A DNA stretch of 64,000 bases, taken from assembly GCF_006265095.1 (NCBI RefSeq), contig NZ_VCNK01000016.1:62001-126000 (forward strand), read 5' to 3'. The notes under the pieces were generated by a model. It was not told the DNA's origin. It did not search any database and saw only the letters and a list, made by a program, of their open reading frames with translations. Of the stretch, positions 8,720 to 17,947 are shown piece by piece. Within the stretch, counting starts at the first letter, position 1, and every line of letters starts with the position of its first letter. Source of the DNA: Phaeobacter sp. B1627. Its GTDB lineage: Bacteria > Pseudomonadota > Alphaproteobacteria > Rhodobacterales > Rhodobacteraceae. A program made the position numbers and the translations under genes.

Positions 8720-8847
8720 CCCTCGCAAACCTTTGTCATCACGGTCCGATGCCCATAGCTGTTGACGTGCTTTTGTGCGTCAGCAGACACGGTGGCAGGG
8801 CGCCTTTCGGCCGTGGGGCTGCCCGCGATATGCGTGGTGGTGGGCTG

Positions 8848-9750
8848 CTATTTCACCATCTCGCGAGCCATGCGGACGAGTTCCTCCCGGACCACATTCG
8901 TGGCTTCGGACAAGGCCAGCTGAGCGGACCAGCAGACAGACATATTGGTTTTCATATTGGGCTTTTTGATGCCACAAATTCGGGTTTCCGGCACCCGTCG
9001 TTTCACCGCTTTGGCTGCTGAACGCGGCAGAATAGCATCCCCGAGCCCCTCTCCGAGCGCATTTGACAGCACCGACATCGATTCCGTTTCGCATACCACG
9101 CGCGCCGTGAGCCCGACGCGCCCAAGTGTGGTGTCGATCACCTGACGAAGGGTGTGGATCTTGCTCGGCAGGATCATCCGGCGGGCGATGGCATCTTCGA
9201 AATCGACTTCTGTTCCGGCCTCGAAATCCTCGGAAATGGTAACGAACTGAAGATCCTCGGTCGCAATTCGTTCAAATGCCAGGCTCGGGATTGCTCCGGG
9301 GTCGAAGATCAGCGCGACATCCATTTTCCCCATCATGATCTGTTCGCTCATGGCGCCGCCACCAACATTCTCGTTGATGTAGAGAACGATCCCCGGATGG
9401 CTTTCGCGGATCCCCTTGATGAGCTGTGCCGCCAGAAGGGCGCCGAGCCCCATCGGAGCCAGACCCACGCGGACCACGCCGGTAATTTCTTCGGATGCAC
9501 TGGCGATATCCAGTTCGGCCTCATCCATCTGGCGCAGAATCAGCTGGGAATGCCGGTAGAGCACCTTGCCCGCTTCGGTCGGCGTCACCCCCCGCTTTGA
9601 CCGAATAAGCAGCGGCTTTCCATAGTGGGCTTCGAGCGCCGCGATCTGTTGGCTGAGCGCAGGCTGCGCGATATGCAGGATTGCCGATGCGCGCGTGATG
9701 CTCCCGATGTCGATGATTTTCACAAAAGATTTCAGTTTCCTGACATCCAT
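8848..9750 (-). CDS. LysR-family transcriptional regulator beside the DctPQM TRAP operon
   Basis: 300-residue LysR regulator. It has an N-terminal winged helix (residues 1-60, with SITRASAILHIAQPALSQQI) and a substrate-binding-like effector domain of the Nac/CbbR-like type. ATG 9750 is preceded by GGGGAGA. It is divergent from the TRAP transporter genes beginning at 9992, with two palindromes in the gap, so it probably controls sugar-acid uptake. Its effector is not predictable. Confidence 0.9.
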   Translation of the reverse strand: MDVRKLKSFVKIIDIGSITRASAILHIAQPALSQQIAALEAHYGKPLLIRSKRGVTPTEAGKVLYRHSQLILRQMDEAELDIASASEEITGVVRVGLAPMGLGALLAAQLIKGIRESHPGIVLYINENVGGGAMSEQIMMGKMDVALIFDPGAIPSLAFERIATEDLQFVTISEDFEAGTEVDFEDAIARRMILPSKIHTLRQVIDTTLGRVGLTARVVCETESMSVLSNALGEGLGDAILPRSAAKAVKRRVPETRICGIKKPNMKTNMSVCWSAQLALSEATNVVREELVRMAREMVK

Positions 9751-9802
9751 ATACCGTCTCCCCAGTTTGGGATGCTATCCACGCCGACAGCTATCGTTCA
9801 TT

Positions 9803-9838
9803 TTCATCATGAAGGCATCAGGCCGCATGCATATGCAT
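9803..9838. promoter_or_regulatory. Two palindromes in the LysR/dctP divergent promoter region
   Basis: TTCATCATGAA (9803-9813) and ATGCATATGCAT (9827-9838) are perfect inverted repeats. The second extends outward with one mismatch. They lie between the divergent LysR and dctP genes, 53-90 bases before the LysR start, and are candidate regulator sites. Confidence 0.4.
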
Positions 9839-9991
9839 TCGCGATCACATCAGAGCGAACCGTTGTTTTGCGGCACCCACTCTGATCACTACTGTGCATC
9901 ACTGTTAACATGCAACAAGAACGAGCTGAAGACCACGGCGCTCCGGGCGCTGGTGTTTCGGCTCAACACAGCCAGGGAGAACACAAGTCAG

Positions 9992-10975
9992 ATGTTCAAA
10001 AAAATCGCCTTGGGCTCAGCCGCCCTTATTGCCTCCACCTGCATGGCCTTTGCCGAGACCAATCTGCGCCTGTCCGACGTTCTGCCCGAAGGCAACTTCA
10101 TGGTGGAAAATGCCAAAACCTTTGCTGCCGCTGTTGAAGAGGCAACCGACGGCGATGTGAAGATCTCTGTAAGCGCGGCCGGCTCGCTCGGGTTCAAGGG
10201 ACCTGACCAACTGAATGCAGTTCGCGACGGGCTTGTGGATATGGCGGATATCAACATCAGCCAGCAGGTCGGCAGCAACGCCCTGTTCGGCGCCGAAGGT
10301 GTTCCGTTCCTCGTGAGCTCCATGGAGGAGCTGAAGGACTATCACGCCTATCTGCGTCCCGAATTCGAAGCGCTCTTTGAGAAGTACAACCAGAAACTCC
10401 TCTATATGGTGCCGTCGCCCGCGCAATACGTCTATCTCAAGACCAAAGTCGAGACCATCGAAGGGTTTGAGGGCATCGCGGTTCGCGGCGCTGACAAGAA
10501 CACCGTCGACATCATCACCGCCATCGGCATGGATGGCATTGTCATGCCCTGGGGCGAGTTGCTGCCGGCGCTGGCCTCCGGCCGCGTAGAAGGGGTCGCG
10601 ACTTCTGCGACCTCGGGTGTGGATGGCCGGTTCTGGGAATTCCTGGACTACATCTACCCGACCAACCACACGTGGGGATCCAACGCCGTGACGGTCAACC
10701 TCGACACATGGAACGCAATTCCCGCAGAAGATCGCGCAGCCATTGAAAAGGTCGCCGCTGATCTCGAGCCCGGCTTCTGGCAGGTGTCCCGCGACAGCGA
10801 TCTGGCCAGCATTGCCACCATGAAAGAAAACCAGATGACCCTTGTGCCGATCTCTGACGCGCTGAAGGCGGAAATCATTGCGCAGGCTCAGGATGTTCAG
10901 GCCAAGTATTTTGCCCGTGTTCCAGCGGCCAAGCCGATTGCCGAGGCCTATCTCGCATCCAAGGGTTCCAACTGA
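9992..10975 (+). CDS. dctP: TRAP transporter substrate-binding protein, DctP family
   Basis: Periplasmic receptor of 327 residues that delivers an organic acid to a DctQM permease. A signal peptide is visible at residues 1-21 (MFKK, hydrophobic core, AFA before ETNLR). The conserved region includes RGADKNTVD, with the arginine that normally binds the substrate carboxylate, and the W-G-E-L-L-P-A-L-A-S-G-R-V-E-G block. ATG 9992 has GGGAGA about 12 bases upstream. Located next to the gluconate/idonate locus, it may import those sugar acids; this is inference. Confidence 0.92.
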   Translation: MFKKIALGSAALIASTCMAFAETNLRLSDVLPEGNFMVENAKTFAAAVEEATDGDVKISVSAAGSLGFKGPDQLNAVRDGLVDMADINISQQVGSNALFGAEGVPFLVSSMEELKDYHAYLRPEFEALFEKYNQKLLYMVPSPAQYVYLKTKVETIEGFEGIAVRGADKNTVDIITAIGMDGIVMPWGELLPALASGRVEGVATSATSGVDGRFWEFLDYIYPTNHTWGSNAVTVNLDTWNAIPAEDRAAIEKVAADLEPGFWQVSRDSDLASIATMKENQMTLVPISDALKAEIIAQAQDVQAKYFARVPAAKPIAEAYLASKGSN

Positions 10976-10976
10976 G

Positions 10977-11570
10977 ATGAACGAAACGTCCAACGAAAAT
11001 TCGGTCACCCCCCCGGAGCTTCATGGACCTGCGGCGGCCCTTCAGAGGGCCGCCGATGCGGTTTCATTGTTCGGAGCAGGGATCGCGGGTCTTTGCGTCG
11101 TCAGCCTGACGATGTTGGTCCTGATCGACATATTCCTGGCCTTTTTCAGCGGGTTCCTTTCCTTTGTGCCCTCCGGAACCGGCATTGGCTGGGAATACAG
11201 CGCCTACCTGATGGGGGCAGCCTTCCTTCTCGGCTCCGGCATGACCCTGCGCGCAGGCTTGCAGCTCCGGGTGGAGTTGGTCGTTTCGTCCGGCAAGGAA
11301 AAGCTTGTGCGCTTTCTCGAAATTGTCTCGGCCGCATTGGGAACTGCCGTCACCGTCAGTCTCACGCTCTGGCTGTTTCAGTTCACATTGCGCAATTTTC
11401 AATACGGCGACGTGTCCCAGGAAAGTTTCACGCCGCTGTGGATCCCACAATCCGTCTTGACGTTCGGCGCAGCTGTTCTCGCGTTTCAGATGATTGCCCG
11501 CCTTGTGACCGCCCTGAGTGGCAATCCCGTGAACAGCTCCAAACTCGGCGCCGCCAGCGCAATCGAGTGA
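10977..11570 (+). CDS. dctQ: TRAP transporter small permease, DctQ family
   Basis: 197-residue inner-membrane protein with four predicted membrane segments after a charged cytoplasmic N-terminus (about 45-70, 85-105, 120-145 and 165-185). It pairs with DctM. The ATG is one base after the dctP stop. The conserved glycine/tryptophan block GIGWEYSAYLMGAAFLLGSG between segments one and two is typical of DctQ. Confidence 0.9.
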   Translation: MNETSNENSVTPPELHGPAAALQRAADAVSLFGAGIAGLCVVSLTMLVLIDIFLAFFSGFLSFVPSGTGIGWEYSAYLMGAAFLLGSGMTLRAGLQLRVELVVSSGKEKLVRFLEIVSAALGTAVTVSLTLWLFQFTLRNFQYGDVSQESFTPLWIPQSVLTFGAAVLAFQMIARLVTALSGNPVNSSKLGAASAIE

Positions 11571-11613
11571 GCATTCACTTCTAACGCGAGCCTCAGATAA
11601 AAAAGGAAAAGAC

Positions 11614-12918
11614 ATGGGCGCGATTCTATCCGGCCTCTTCGGTTTGCTGTTCGGAACTCTTGCCGCCGGTGCATGGATCGGGATTGCACTCCTGTCCACT
11701 GCGATCGGGCTGACGGTAATGTTCACCAACCTTCCGATTGACCGCCTGTTTCCACAGTATGTTTTCAATATTCTCACCACGCCCGACCTTGTGGCTTTGC
11801 CGCTTTTCATCCTGATGGGCGAATTTCTGTTCCGCACCAAGCTCTCCGAGGCGCTTTTTTCGGGCCTTGCGCCCTGGGCCGGTCTGCTGCCGGGGCGCCT
11901 GTTGCATGTCAATATCGTCGGGTGTTCGATTTTCGCGGCGATCTCCGGCTCCTCCGCCGCGACGACACAGGTTGTGGGGCGGATGACCCTCAAGGAGCTT
12001 CTGAGCCGCGGCTATTCACCGGAGCTTGCCATCGGCGGGCTTGCCGGGGCGGGAACGCTGGGCTTTTTGATCCCGCCATCCACCGTGATGATCATGTACG
12101 GCGTGCTGGCCAATGAATCGGTTCTGCGCCTGTTCACGGCCGGTTTTGTGCCGGGGCTCTTGCTGGCCACGAGTTTTGCGGCCTACATCATGATCCGCAG
12201 CACGATCAAAAAGGATCTCATTCCCGAAAGCGAGCGCCAGCTGCGCCACATGCCGTTGCGCCAGAGGATTGCCGCCCTGCGCGATCTTGCCCCGGCCATG
12301 TTTCTCATCATCTGCGTTCTGGGCTCCATGTACGGCGGCCTCGCGACGCCGTCCGAAGCGGCGGCACTGGGTGTTGTCGGTGCGTTCCTCGTCGCCCTTT
12401 CTCAGCGCGCCCTGACGCTGAAAATTCTGTGCGACATCATTCTGGGCGCGGTGCAGACCTGTTCTGTCATGGGGATCATCATTCTGGGGGCCTCGGTTCT
12501 CGGCAATGTTACCGCGACACTTGGCATTCCCGCAGCTGTCGCCGATTTTGTGACCGCTCTGGATCTGTCTCCAATCCTGCTGATCATGGCGCTGATCCTG
12601 CTCTACCTGATCCTCGGCACCGCGCTGGAAGGGTTCTCCATGATCGCGACAACTCTGCCGGTGGTTCTGCCGCTTGTGGAAGCGGCGGGTTTCGACAAGG
12701 TCTGGTTCGGCATCTTCATGGTGCTGGTGGTCGAAATGGCCCAGATCACCCCGCCGGTAGCGTTCAACTTTGCCGTCATCCAGAACATCACGGGACGCAG
12801 TACCGGCTATATCGCGCGGGTCACGCTGCCGTTCCTGTTGATCATGATCCTGTTTGTGATCCTGCTCGCAGTCTTCCCGCAGATCGTCACCTTCATGCCG
12901 GATCTGATCCTCGGCTAG
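11614..12918 (+). CDS. dctM: TRAP transporter large permease, DctM family
   Basis: 434-residue integral membrane protein with about a dozen hydrophobic segments that forms the Na+-coupled translocation channel. The DctM hallmarks are present: GSSAATTQVVGRMTLKEL near residue 110 and the PPSTVMIMYG loop near 150. AAGGA sits ahead of ATG 11614, 43 bases after dctQ. Last gene of the dctPQM operon. Confidence 0.93.
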   Translation: MGAILSGLFGLLFGTLAAGAWIGIALLSTAIGLTVMFTNLPIDRLFPQYVFNILTTPDLVALPLFILMGEFLFRTKLSEALFSGLAPWAGLLPGRLLHVNIVGCSIFAAISGSSAATTQVVGRMTLKELLSRGYSPELAIGGLAGAGTLGFLIPPSTVMIMYGVLANESVLRLFTAGFVPGLLLATSFAAYIMIRSTIKKDLIPESERQLRHMPLRQRIAALRDLAPAMFLIICVLGSMYGGLATPSEAAALGVVGAFLVALSQRALTLKILCDIILGAVQTCSVMGIIILGASVLGNVTATLGIPAAVADFVTALDLSPILLIMALILLYLILGTALEGFSMIATTLPVVLPLVEAAGFDKVWFGIFMVLVVEMAQITPPVAFNFAVIQNITGRSTGYIARVTLPFLLIMILFVILLAVFPQIVTFMPDLILG

Positions 12919-13082
12919 ACGAACCCTCGGCCTGTCAGGGCCGCTTCGCCACGGTCAAACCAACCCCAGTCCCTCGCCAGATCCTCCCAAAGGGTCCGGC
13001 GGGGGACAAATTGTTTCGGGCGCGGTGAGGCGGCTTTGACCACCTTTGCGGCACCATAGTCGGGCGCGACGAACACAGGCAC
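12915..13082 (-). CDS. Small uncharacterised 55-residue protein, tail to tail with dctM
   Basis: A short frame on the minus strand opens with GTG at 13082, with AGGGA six bases upstream, and ends in TAG at 12915, sharing bases with the dctM stop. Most codons end in G or C, as in neighbouring real genes. The product is basic in its first half (VVKAASPRPKQFVPRRT) and has a Trp-rich segment (LWEDLARDWGWFDRGE). No family is recognised. A stop codon just upstream rules out a longer version. It could be spurious, but the ribosome site and codon use favour a gene. Confidence 0.42.
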   Translation of the reverse strand: MPVFVAPDYGAAKVVKAASPRPKQFVPRRTLWEDLARDWGWFDRGEAALTGRGFV

Positions 13083-13340
13083 AGCAGATCCCTATGGCGG
13101 TTGCATCCCGCATCCGCTAAACCTGACCGGATGCGTTCGCATTTCGATGTGCTATTTCAATACCCTGCAAGAGGTTGCATAGGCATCGCGGGCGCGCGAT
13201 ACACGCGAGGGCAAGCCCACACGCCACCGGTTCCGGCAGGGGCCGAATTCCATGGCAGGCCAATGTCCAGGACGGTCCAGACACAGCAGACCGAAGTGGC
13301 CTTGCGACATGGTCCAAGCACAACCAACACGGAGGATTCT
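12919..13340. other. Intergenic region between the two TRAP systems
   Basis: Apart from the small minus-strand frame ending at 12915, the rest (13083-13340) shows no convincing gene. It presumably holds the promoter of the TAXI operon. No clear hairpin with a T-run follows dctM. Confidence 0.5.
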
Positions 13341-14345
13341 ATGATCACATCACTCAAGGCGGCTGCGGTTAGCGCGGTTTTGGCTCTTGGTGCGGCCGGT
13401 ACGGCCGTGGCCCAGGAGCTTACGTTCTTCACCATCGGCACGGGCGGCACCGCCTACACATATTACCCGATCGGCGGCGTCATCGCCAATGCGATTTCCA
13501 AACCACCCGGATCGCGCGAATGTGGCGACGGCGGCTCCTGTGGCGTCGAGGGGCTGATTGCATCTGCCGTTTCCTCGCGCGGGTCGGTCGATAACGTGAA
13601 TGCCATCATCTCCGGCCTGCGCAATTCAGGCTTTGCCCAGTCGGACGTGGCCTATTGGGCCTATACCGGAACGGGCACCATGGAGGGCAGCGAGCCCGCC
13701 ACCGACCTGCGCACCATCGCCGCCCTGTTCGAAGAGCATATCCACCTTGTGGCCATGGCCGACAGCGGCATCAACTCGGTCGCCGATCTGGCGGGCAAGC
13801 GCGTGTCCCTCGATGAGCCGGGCTCCGGCACATATGTGGACGCGCTGCTGATCATGGAAGCCAATGGGCTTTCGGTCGATGATCTGACACCGGAGGCGCT
13901 CAAGGGCGGAGCAGCATCCGAAGCGCTGCGGAACGGCAAGATCGACGCGTTCTTCGTGGTCACCGGCTACCCCACCGGTTCGCTGGTGGAACTGGCGTCA
14001 GCGGCAGACATCAAGCTGGTGCCGATCGATGGTGCCGGTGCTGAGGCCCTGACCGAAAAATACGGGTTCTTCTCTGCATCCGACATTCCCGAGGGCACAT
14101 ACGAGGGCGTCCCGGGCGTGAGCACGGTTGCCGTCGGAGCCCAATGGTTCACCTCGGCAACAGCGGACGAAGAGCTGATTTACAACATCACCAAGGCGCT
14201 GTGGAACGACGAATCCCGCAAGTTGCTTGATGTGGGTCATGCCAAGGGTCAGGCCATCACCCGCGAGACCGCGCTCGCAGGGGTGGGCGTTCCCCTTCAT
14301 CCCGGAGCAGAACGTTTCTACCGCGAAACCGGTCTGCTGAAGTAA
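13341..14345 (+). CDS. TAXI-family TRAP transporter solute-binding protein
   Basis: 334-residue periplasmic binding protein of the TAXI class. A signal peptide spans residues 1-24 (cut after AVA). The mature start, TFFTIGTGGTAYTYYPIGG, carries the TAXI GTGG-T-YYP-GG hallmark. A CGDGGSC segment near residue 60 may form a disulphide. ATG 13341 follows GGAGG. It pairs with the fused permease at 14425. Ligands of TAXI proteins are mostly unknown; glutamate or dicarboxylates have been proposed for some. Confidence 0.92.
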   Translation: MITSLKAAAVSAVLALGAAGTAVAQELTFFTIGTGGTAYTYYPIGGVIANAISKPPGSRECGDGGSCGVEGLIASAVSSRGSVDNVNAIISGLRNSGFAQSDVAYWAYTGTGTMEGSEPATDLRTIAALFEEHIHLVAMADSGINSVADLAGKRVSLDEPGSGTYVDALLIMEANGLSVDDLTPEALKGGAASEALRNGKIDAFFVVTGYPTGSLVELASAADIKLVPIDGAGAEALTEKYGFFSASDIPEGTYEGVPGVSTVAVGAQWFTSATADEELIYNITKALWNDESRKLLDVGHAKGQAITRETALAGVGVPLHPGAERFYRETGLLK

Positions 14346-14365
14346 AAGACGCAGCCTGTGTTGCC

Positions 14366-14397
14366 GGCCCCGGGCGACCGTTTGCCCGGGGCCTTTT
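14366..14397 (+). terminator. Strong hairpin with T-run between TAXI binding protein and its permease
   Basis: GGCCCCGGGC and GCCCGGGGCC form a perfect 10-bp stem with an eight-base loop, followed by TTTT. It sits 20 bases after the binding-protein stop and 27 before the permease start. It probably works as a partial terminator or mRNA stabiliser, giving more binding protein than permease. Confidence 0.75.
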
Positions 14398-14424
14398 CTG
14401 TGATCAATTCTTGGGGACAGGGCC

Positions 14425-16461
14425 ATGACCGCTGATACCATTCCAGAACTCACCCCCGAACAGCTTGCCGAAATCGAGCGCAGGTTCGACCCTGAAACAG
14501 CGTTCAGACCCACCGGAAAGACGCTCGGGTTCATTGTCGCTTCGGTTCTGGTTGCGATGTCTGTCTACCATTTTTACGCTTCCGGTTTCGGCCTCGTGCG
14601 GGAACTCCTGCATCGTGGTATCCACCTGTCCTTTGTGCTTGGTCTGGTCTTCATTCTCTTTGGCGTTCGCAAGGCCGACCCTGCCATGCCGCCACGCGCA
14701 TGGTATCGTTTCGACGGCGTGCCGGTGATTGATATCGCTCTGGCCTTGCTGGCCGTCGGGGCCGCCCTGTATCTGCCGCTCCTGCCGCCTGCCGCTCTTG
14801 CGCAGCGGGTTGGCAACCCGTCCCCGTCGGACATTTTCATGGGCTCGGCCCTGCTGATCCTGACGCTGGAAGCCACACGCCGCAGCGTCGGCCCAACGCT
14901 GCCGATCATCGGGCTCTTGTTCATCGCGTTTGCCTATTTCGGTCCCTGGATGCCGGGTGCGCTCAAACACGGTGGCTCGTCCTGGCTGGGCATCATCAAC
15001 CATCTGTATATGACCAATCAGGGCATCTACGGCATCGCCATCGGCGTTATGGCACAATATGTTTTTCTCTTCATTCTCTTCGGCGTGCTGGCGACGCGCA
15101 TCGGTCTGGGTCAGCTGTTCATCGACCTGGCGATGGTGATTGCCGGCCGCTATTCGGGCGGGCCGGCCAAAGTCGCGATCTTTTCCTCGGCCTTCATGGG
15201 CACCATATCGGGGTCTTCCATCGCCAACACCGTCACCACGGGCGCGCTGACCATTCCGGCGATGAAGCGGGTGGGCTATCCGGCGCATTTCTCCGGCGCT
15301 GTCGAGGCCACTGCCTCCACCGGCGGGCAGATCACGCCGCCCATCCTTGGCGCTGCGGCCTTCATCATGGTGGAATATCTCGAAATCCCGCTCCGGGATG
15401 TTCTCGCTGCGGCTCTGTTCCCGGCGCTTCTGCATTATTTCGGCATCTTCATCATGGTGCATCTGGAGGCCAAGAAGCTTGGCCTGCGCGGATTGCGCGC
15501 CGAGGAACTGCCCAAGATGGGGGTTGTGCTCAAGGATCACTGGCTGAGCCTGATCCCGCTGATCATTCTTGTCTATCTCATCCTGTCCGGCAAAACCCCT
15601 GACTTCGCAGCGGTCTACGGCATCATTGCCTGCGTCGTGGTCGGGTTTCTCAACCCCACACATCGCCTGAGCTTCCGGGATCTGTGGGAGGGGCTGGCGT
15701 CGGGTGCCAGGAACACGCTGGCGGTGGGCGCGGCGGCGGCGACCGTTGGTGTGGTTGTCGGCGTGGTCACACTGACCGGTGTGGGCTTCCGCCTTGGCTA
15801 CGTGGTGGTGCAGACGGCCACTGACATCGGCACGATGCTCAGCTCGCTGCCGGTCCTTGGATACTTCACGGTGACGCAATGGGCCTTGTTCACATCGCTC
15901 ATTCTGATCGCGATCGCCTGTATCATCATGGGGGCCGGTATCCCGACGACAGCGACCTATATCATCCTTGTCGCCGTCGCAGCTCCGGCACTCGCGCAGC
16001 TTCAGGTCGAGCCGCTGGTCGCGCATTTCTTTGTGTTCTACTACGGGGTCCTCGCCGATATCACGCCGCCGGTCGCCCTTGCGGCCTATGCGGCTGCCGG
16101 GATCGCCGGGTCAAACCCGTTCAAGACTGGAAACACCGCCTTTCGCCTCGGGATCGCAAAGGCGCTGGTGCCCTTCGTCTTCGTCTATTCACCGGCGCTG
16201 CTGTTGGTTGCCGACGGGTTCACCTGGTGGGCCTTCACGGTGACCCTGGTCGGCGCCATGCTGGGCATCGCGTCGCTGGGCGTGGCATTTTCGGGCTATC
16301 TCTTCGCAAGCCTCAAAACCTGGGAGCGCTGGTGGGTTGCGCTCGTCTCGTTCCTTTTCATCGCACCGGGCCTGATCACCATGGGCGTAGGCGTCGCCCT
16401 GATGGCTCCGATCCTGTTGCTTCAGGTGAAAAGGCGGAACAGCTCACCGCAAAAGGCATAG
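14425..16461 (+). CDS. TRAP transporter fused permease (DctQ-DctM fusion, TAXI type)
   Basis: 678-residue integral membrane protein combining the four-segment small subunit and the twelve-segment large subunit in one chain, as is usual for TAXI systems. Large-subunit features include the block GTISGSSIANTVTTGALTIP (near residue 260) and TASTGGQITPPILGAAAF just after. Near residue 495 the second repeat has GAGIPTTATYIILV. The preceding binding protein and the shared hairpin make this a two-gene transporter. Confidence 0.93.
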   Translation: MTADTIPELTPEQLAEIERRFDPETAFRPTGKTLGFIVASVLVAMSVYHFYASGFGLVRELLHRGIHLSFVLGLVFILFGVRKADPAMPPRAWYRFDGVPVIDIALALLAVGAALYLPLLPPAALAQRVGNPSPSDIFMGSALLILTLEATRRSVGPTLPIIGLLFIAFAYFGPWMPGALKHGGSSWLGIINHLYMTNQGIYGIAIGVMAQYVFLFILFGVLATRIGLGQLFIDLAMVIAGRYSGGPAKVAIFSSAFMGTISGSSIANTVTTGALTIPAMKRVGYPAHFSGAVEATASTGGQITPPILGAAAFIMVEYLEIPLRDVLAAALFPALLHYFGIFIMVHLEAKKLGLRGLRAEELPKMGVVLKDHWLSLIPLIILVYLILSGKTPDFAAVYGIIACVVVGFLNPTHRLSFRDLWEGLASGARNTLAVGAAAATVGVVVGVVTLTGVGFRLGYVVVQTATDIGTMLSSLPVLGYFTVTQWALFTSLILIAIACIIMGAGIPTTATYIILVAVAAPALAQLQVEPLVAHFFVFYYGVLADITPPVALAAYAAAGIAGSNPFKTGNTAFRLGIAKALVPFVFVYSPALLLVADGFTWWAFTVTLVGAMLGIASLGVAFSGYLFASLKTWERWWVALVSFLFIAPGLITMGVGVALMAPILLLQVKRRNSSPQKA

Positions 16462-16654
16462 CGCCGGGAGAGGTGCAGCGCGTGCAAATCCAGACCGCGT
16501 TGGCGCTCCGGTCAACTTCGCGCTGCCCTTCCGCCACGGCCGTCGCCCGCTGCACCTGAAGCGCAACCCTTGCGGGAATTCGGTGCCGAAGGAGGGAGTT
16601 GTCGCAGGCGCATATTTTCCGATAGGCTAACGCTGCAACAGAGAGGTGCCAAAT

Positions 16655-17947
16655 ATGGAATTCATCGCCAAAGCAACGGCCTTGGTCGGCGGAACCGTCG
16701 CATTTGTGCGGCGTCTGGGGGCGCCGTCAAAGCAGGCGTTCGGTGCCGCCCCCGAGATCCCCGAAGCGCGCAAACAGGGGATCATGACCCTGAAGATGCC
16801 CGCCGCCGAGGGCTGGCAGAACGGTCGCTTGCCGATCTGCGCGCCGGGGTTGGCGGTGAACGCCTTTGCCGCGGGCCTCGATCATCCCCGCTGGGTCGAG
16901 GTTCTGCCCAATGGCGACGTGCTGGTGGCCGAAGCACAGGCTCAGCCCGGGCCGCCGAGATCATTGATGGACCATGCCGCGCAGGCGACGATGCGGCGGG
17001 TGAAGGCAATCGGAGACAGCGCGAACCGGGTTACCCTGTGGCGCGACGCGGACGGCGACGGCACCGCAGAGATCCGCGAGGTTTTCGTGGAAGAGCAGAA
17101 CCAGCCCTTCGGCATGGCGCTGGTTGGAAACCGGTTCTATCTTGGCAATACCGATGGTGTAAAAGTCTTTGACTACACGCCGGGCGACACCGCGCTGTCC
17201 GGCAGTGGCGAAACGCTGGTGGAGTTCAAACCGCATGGCCACTGGACGCGGAGCCTGCTTGCCTCTCCCGATGGTACGAAAATCTACGCGGGTGTCGGGT
17301 CGCTCTCCAATATTGGCGATGAGGGCATGGAGGCCGAGGAGGGCCGCGCGGCGATCTGGGAATTGGATGTGGCCTCCGGGCAGGCGCGGATCTTCGCGTC
17401 CGGCCTGCGCAATGCGGTCGGAATGGCCTGGGAGCCGGTGACGGGCAAACTCTGGACTGTTGTCAACGAACGGGACGGGCTGGGGGACGAAACGCCGCCC
17501 GACTATCTGACATCCGTCGAGGATGGCGGTTTCTATGGTTGGCCTTATTGCTACTGGGGCCAAACAGTGGACGACCGCGTCCCGCAGGACCCGGCCATGG
17601 TCGCCAAAGCGCGCACACCGGACTATGCGCTGGGCGGTCATACGGCATCGTTGGGTCTCTGCTGGATGCCCGAAGGCACGCTGCCGGGTTTCGGCGCCGG
17701 CATGGTCATCGGTCAGCATGGCTCGTGGAACCGCTCGAAGCTGAGCGGCTACAAGCTGATCTTTGTGCCCTTTCAGGATGGCGTGCCCAGCGGTCCGTCG
17801 CGCGATATCCTCTCTGGCTTCCTGTCCGAAGATGAGAAGCTGGCCTATGGACGCCCGGTTGGCGTGACCTTGGGACCGGACCGGAAATCGCTCCTGATGG
17901 CGGATGATGTCGGTGACATCATTTGGCGGGTCGCGGCGGCGAGCTAG
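16655..17947 (+). CDS. PQQ-dependent sugar (sorbosone) dehydrogenase-like beta-propeller protein
   Basis: 430-residue member of the soluble glucose/sorbosone dehydrogenase family. A short hydrophobic N-terminus (about 5-18, followed by RR) may anchor or export it. The propeller region has typical family motifs: FAAGLDHPRWVEVLPNGDVLVAE, NQPFGMAL, HGHWTRSL and HGSWNRSKLSGYK. The last contains the segment that in related enzymes contacts PQQ or calcium. ATG 16655 follows GAGAGG. Proximity to the sugar-acid genes hints at periplasmic sugar oxidation, but the electron acceptor and substrate are unknown. Confidence 0.82.
   Translation: MEFIAKATALVGGTVAFVRRLGAPSKQAFGAAPEIPEARKQGIMTLKMPAAEGWQNGRLPICAPGLAVNAFAAGLDHPRWVEVLPNGDVLVAEAQAQPGPPRSLMDHAAQATMRRVKAIGDSANRVTLWRDADGDGTAEIREVFVEEQNQPFGMALVGNRFYLGNTDGVKVFDYTPGDTALSGSGETLVEFKPHGHWTRSLLASPDGTKIYAGVGSLSNIGDEGMEAEEGRAAIWELDVASGQARIFASGLRNAVGMAWEPVTGKLWTVVNERDGLGDETPPDYLTSVEDGGFYGWPYCYWGQTVDDRVPQDPAMVAKARTPDYALGGHTASLGLCWMPEGTLPGFGAGMVIGQHGSWNRSKLSGYKLIFVPFQDGVPSGPSRDILSGFLSEDEKLAYGRPVGVTLGPDRKSLLMADDVGDIIWRVAAAS

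Noticed and set aside
14404-16026. 540-residue minus-strand frame opposite the TRAP permease
   Set aside because: The plus strand carries an unbroken TRAP permease; the minus frame is rich in Arg/His/Gln with no fold or family.
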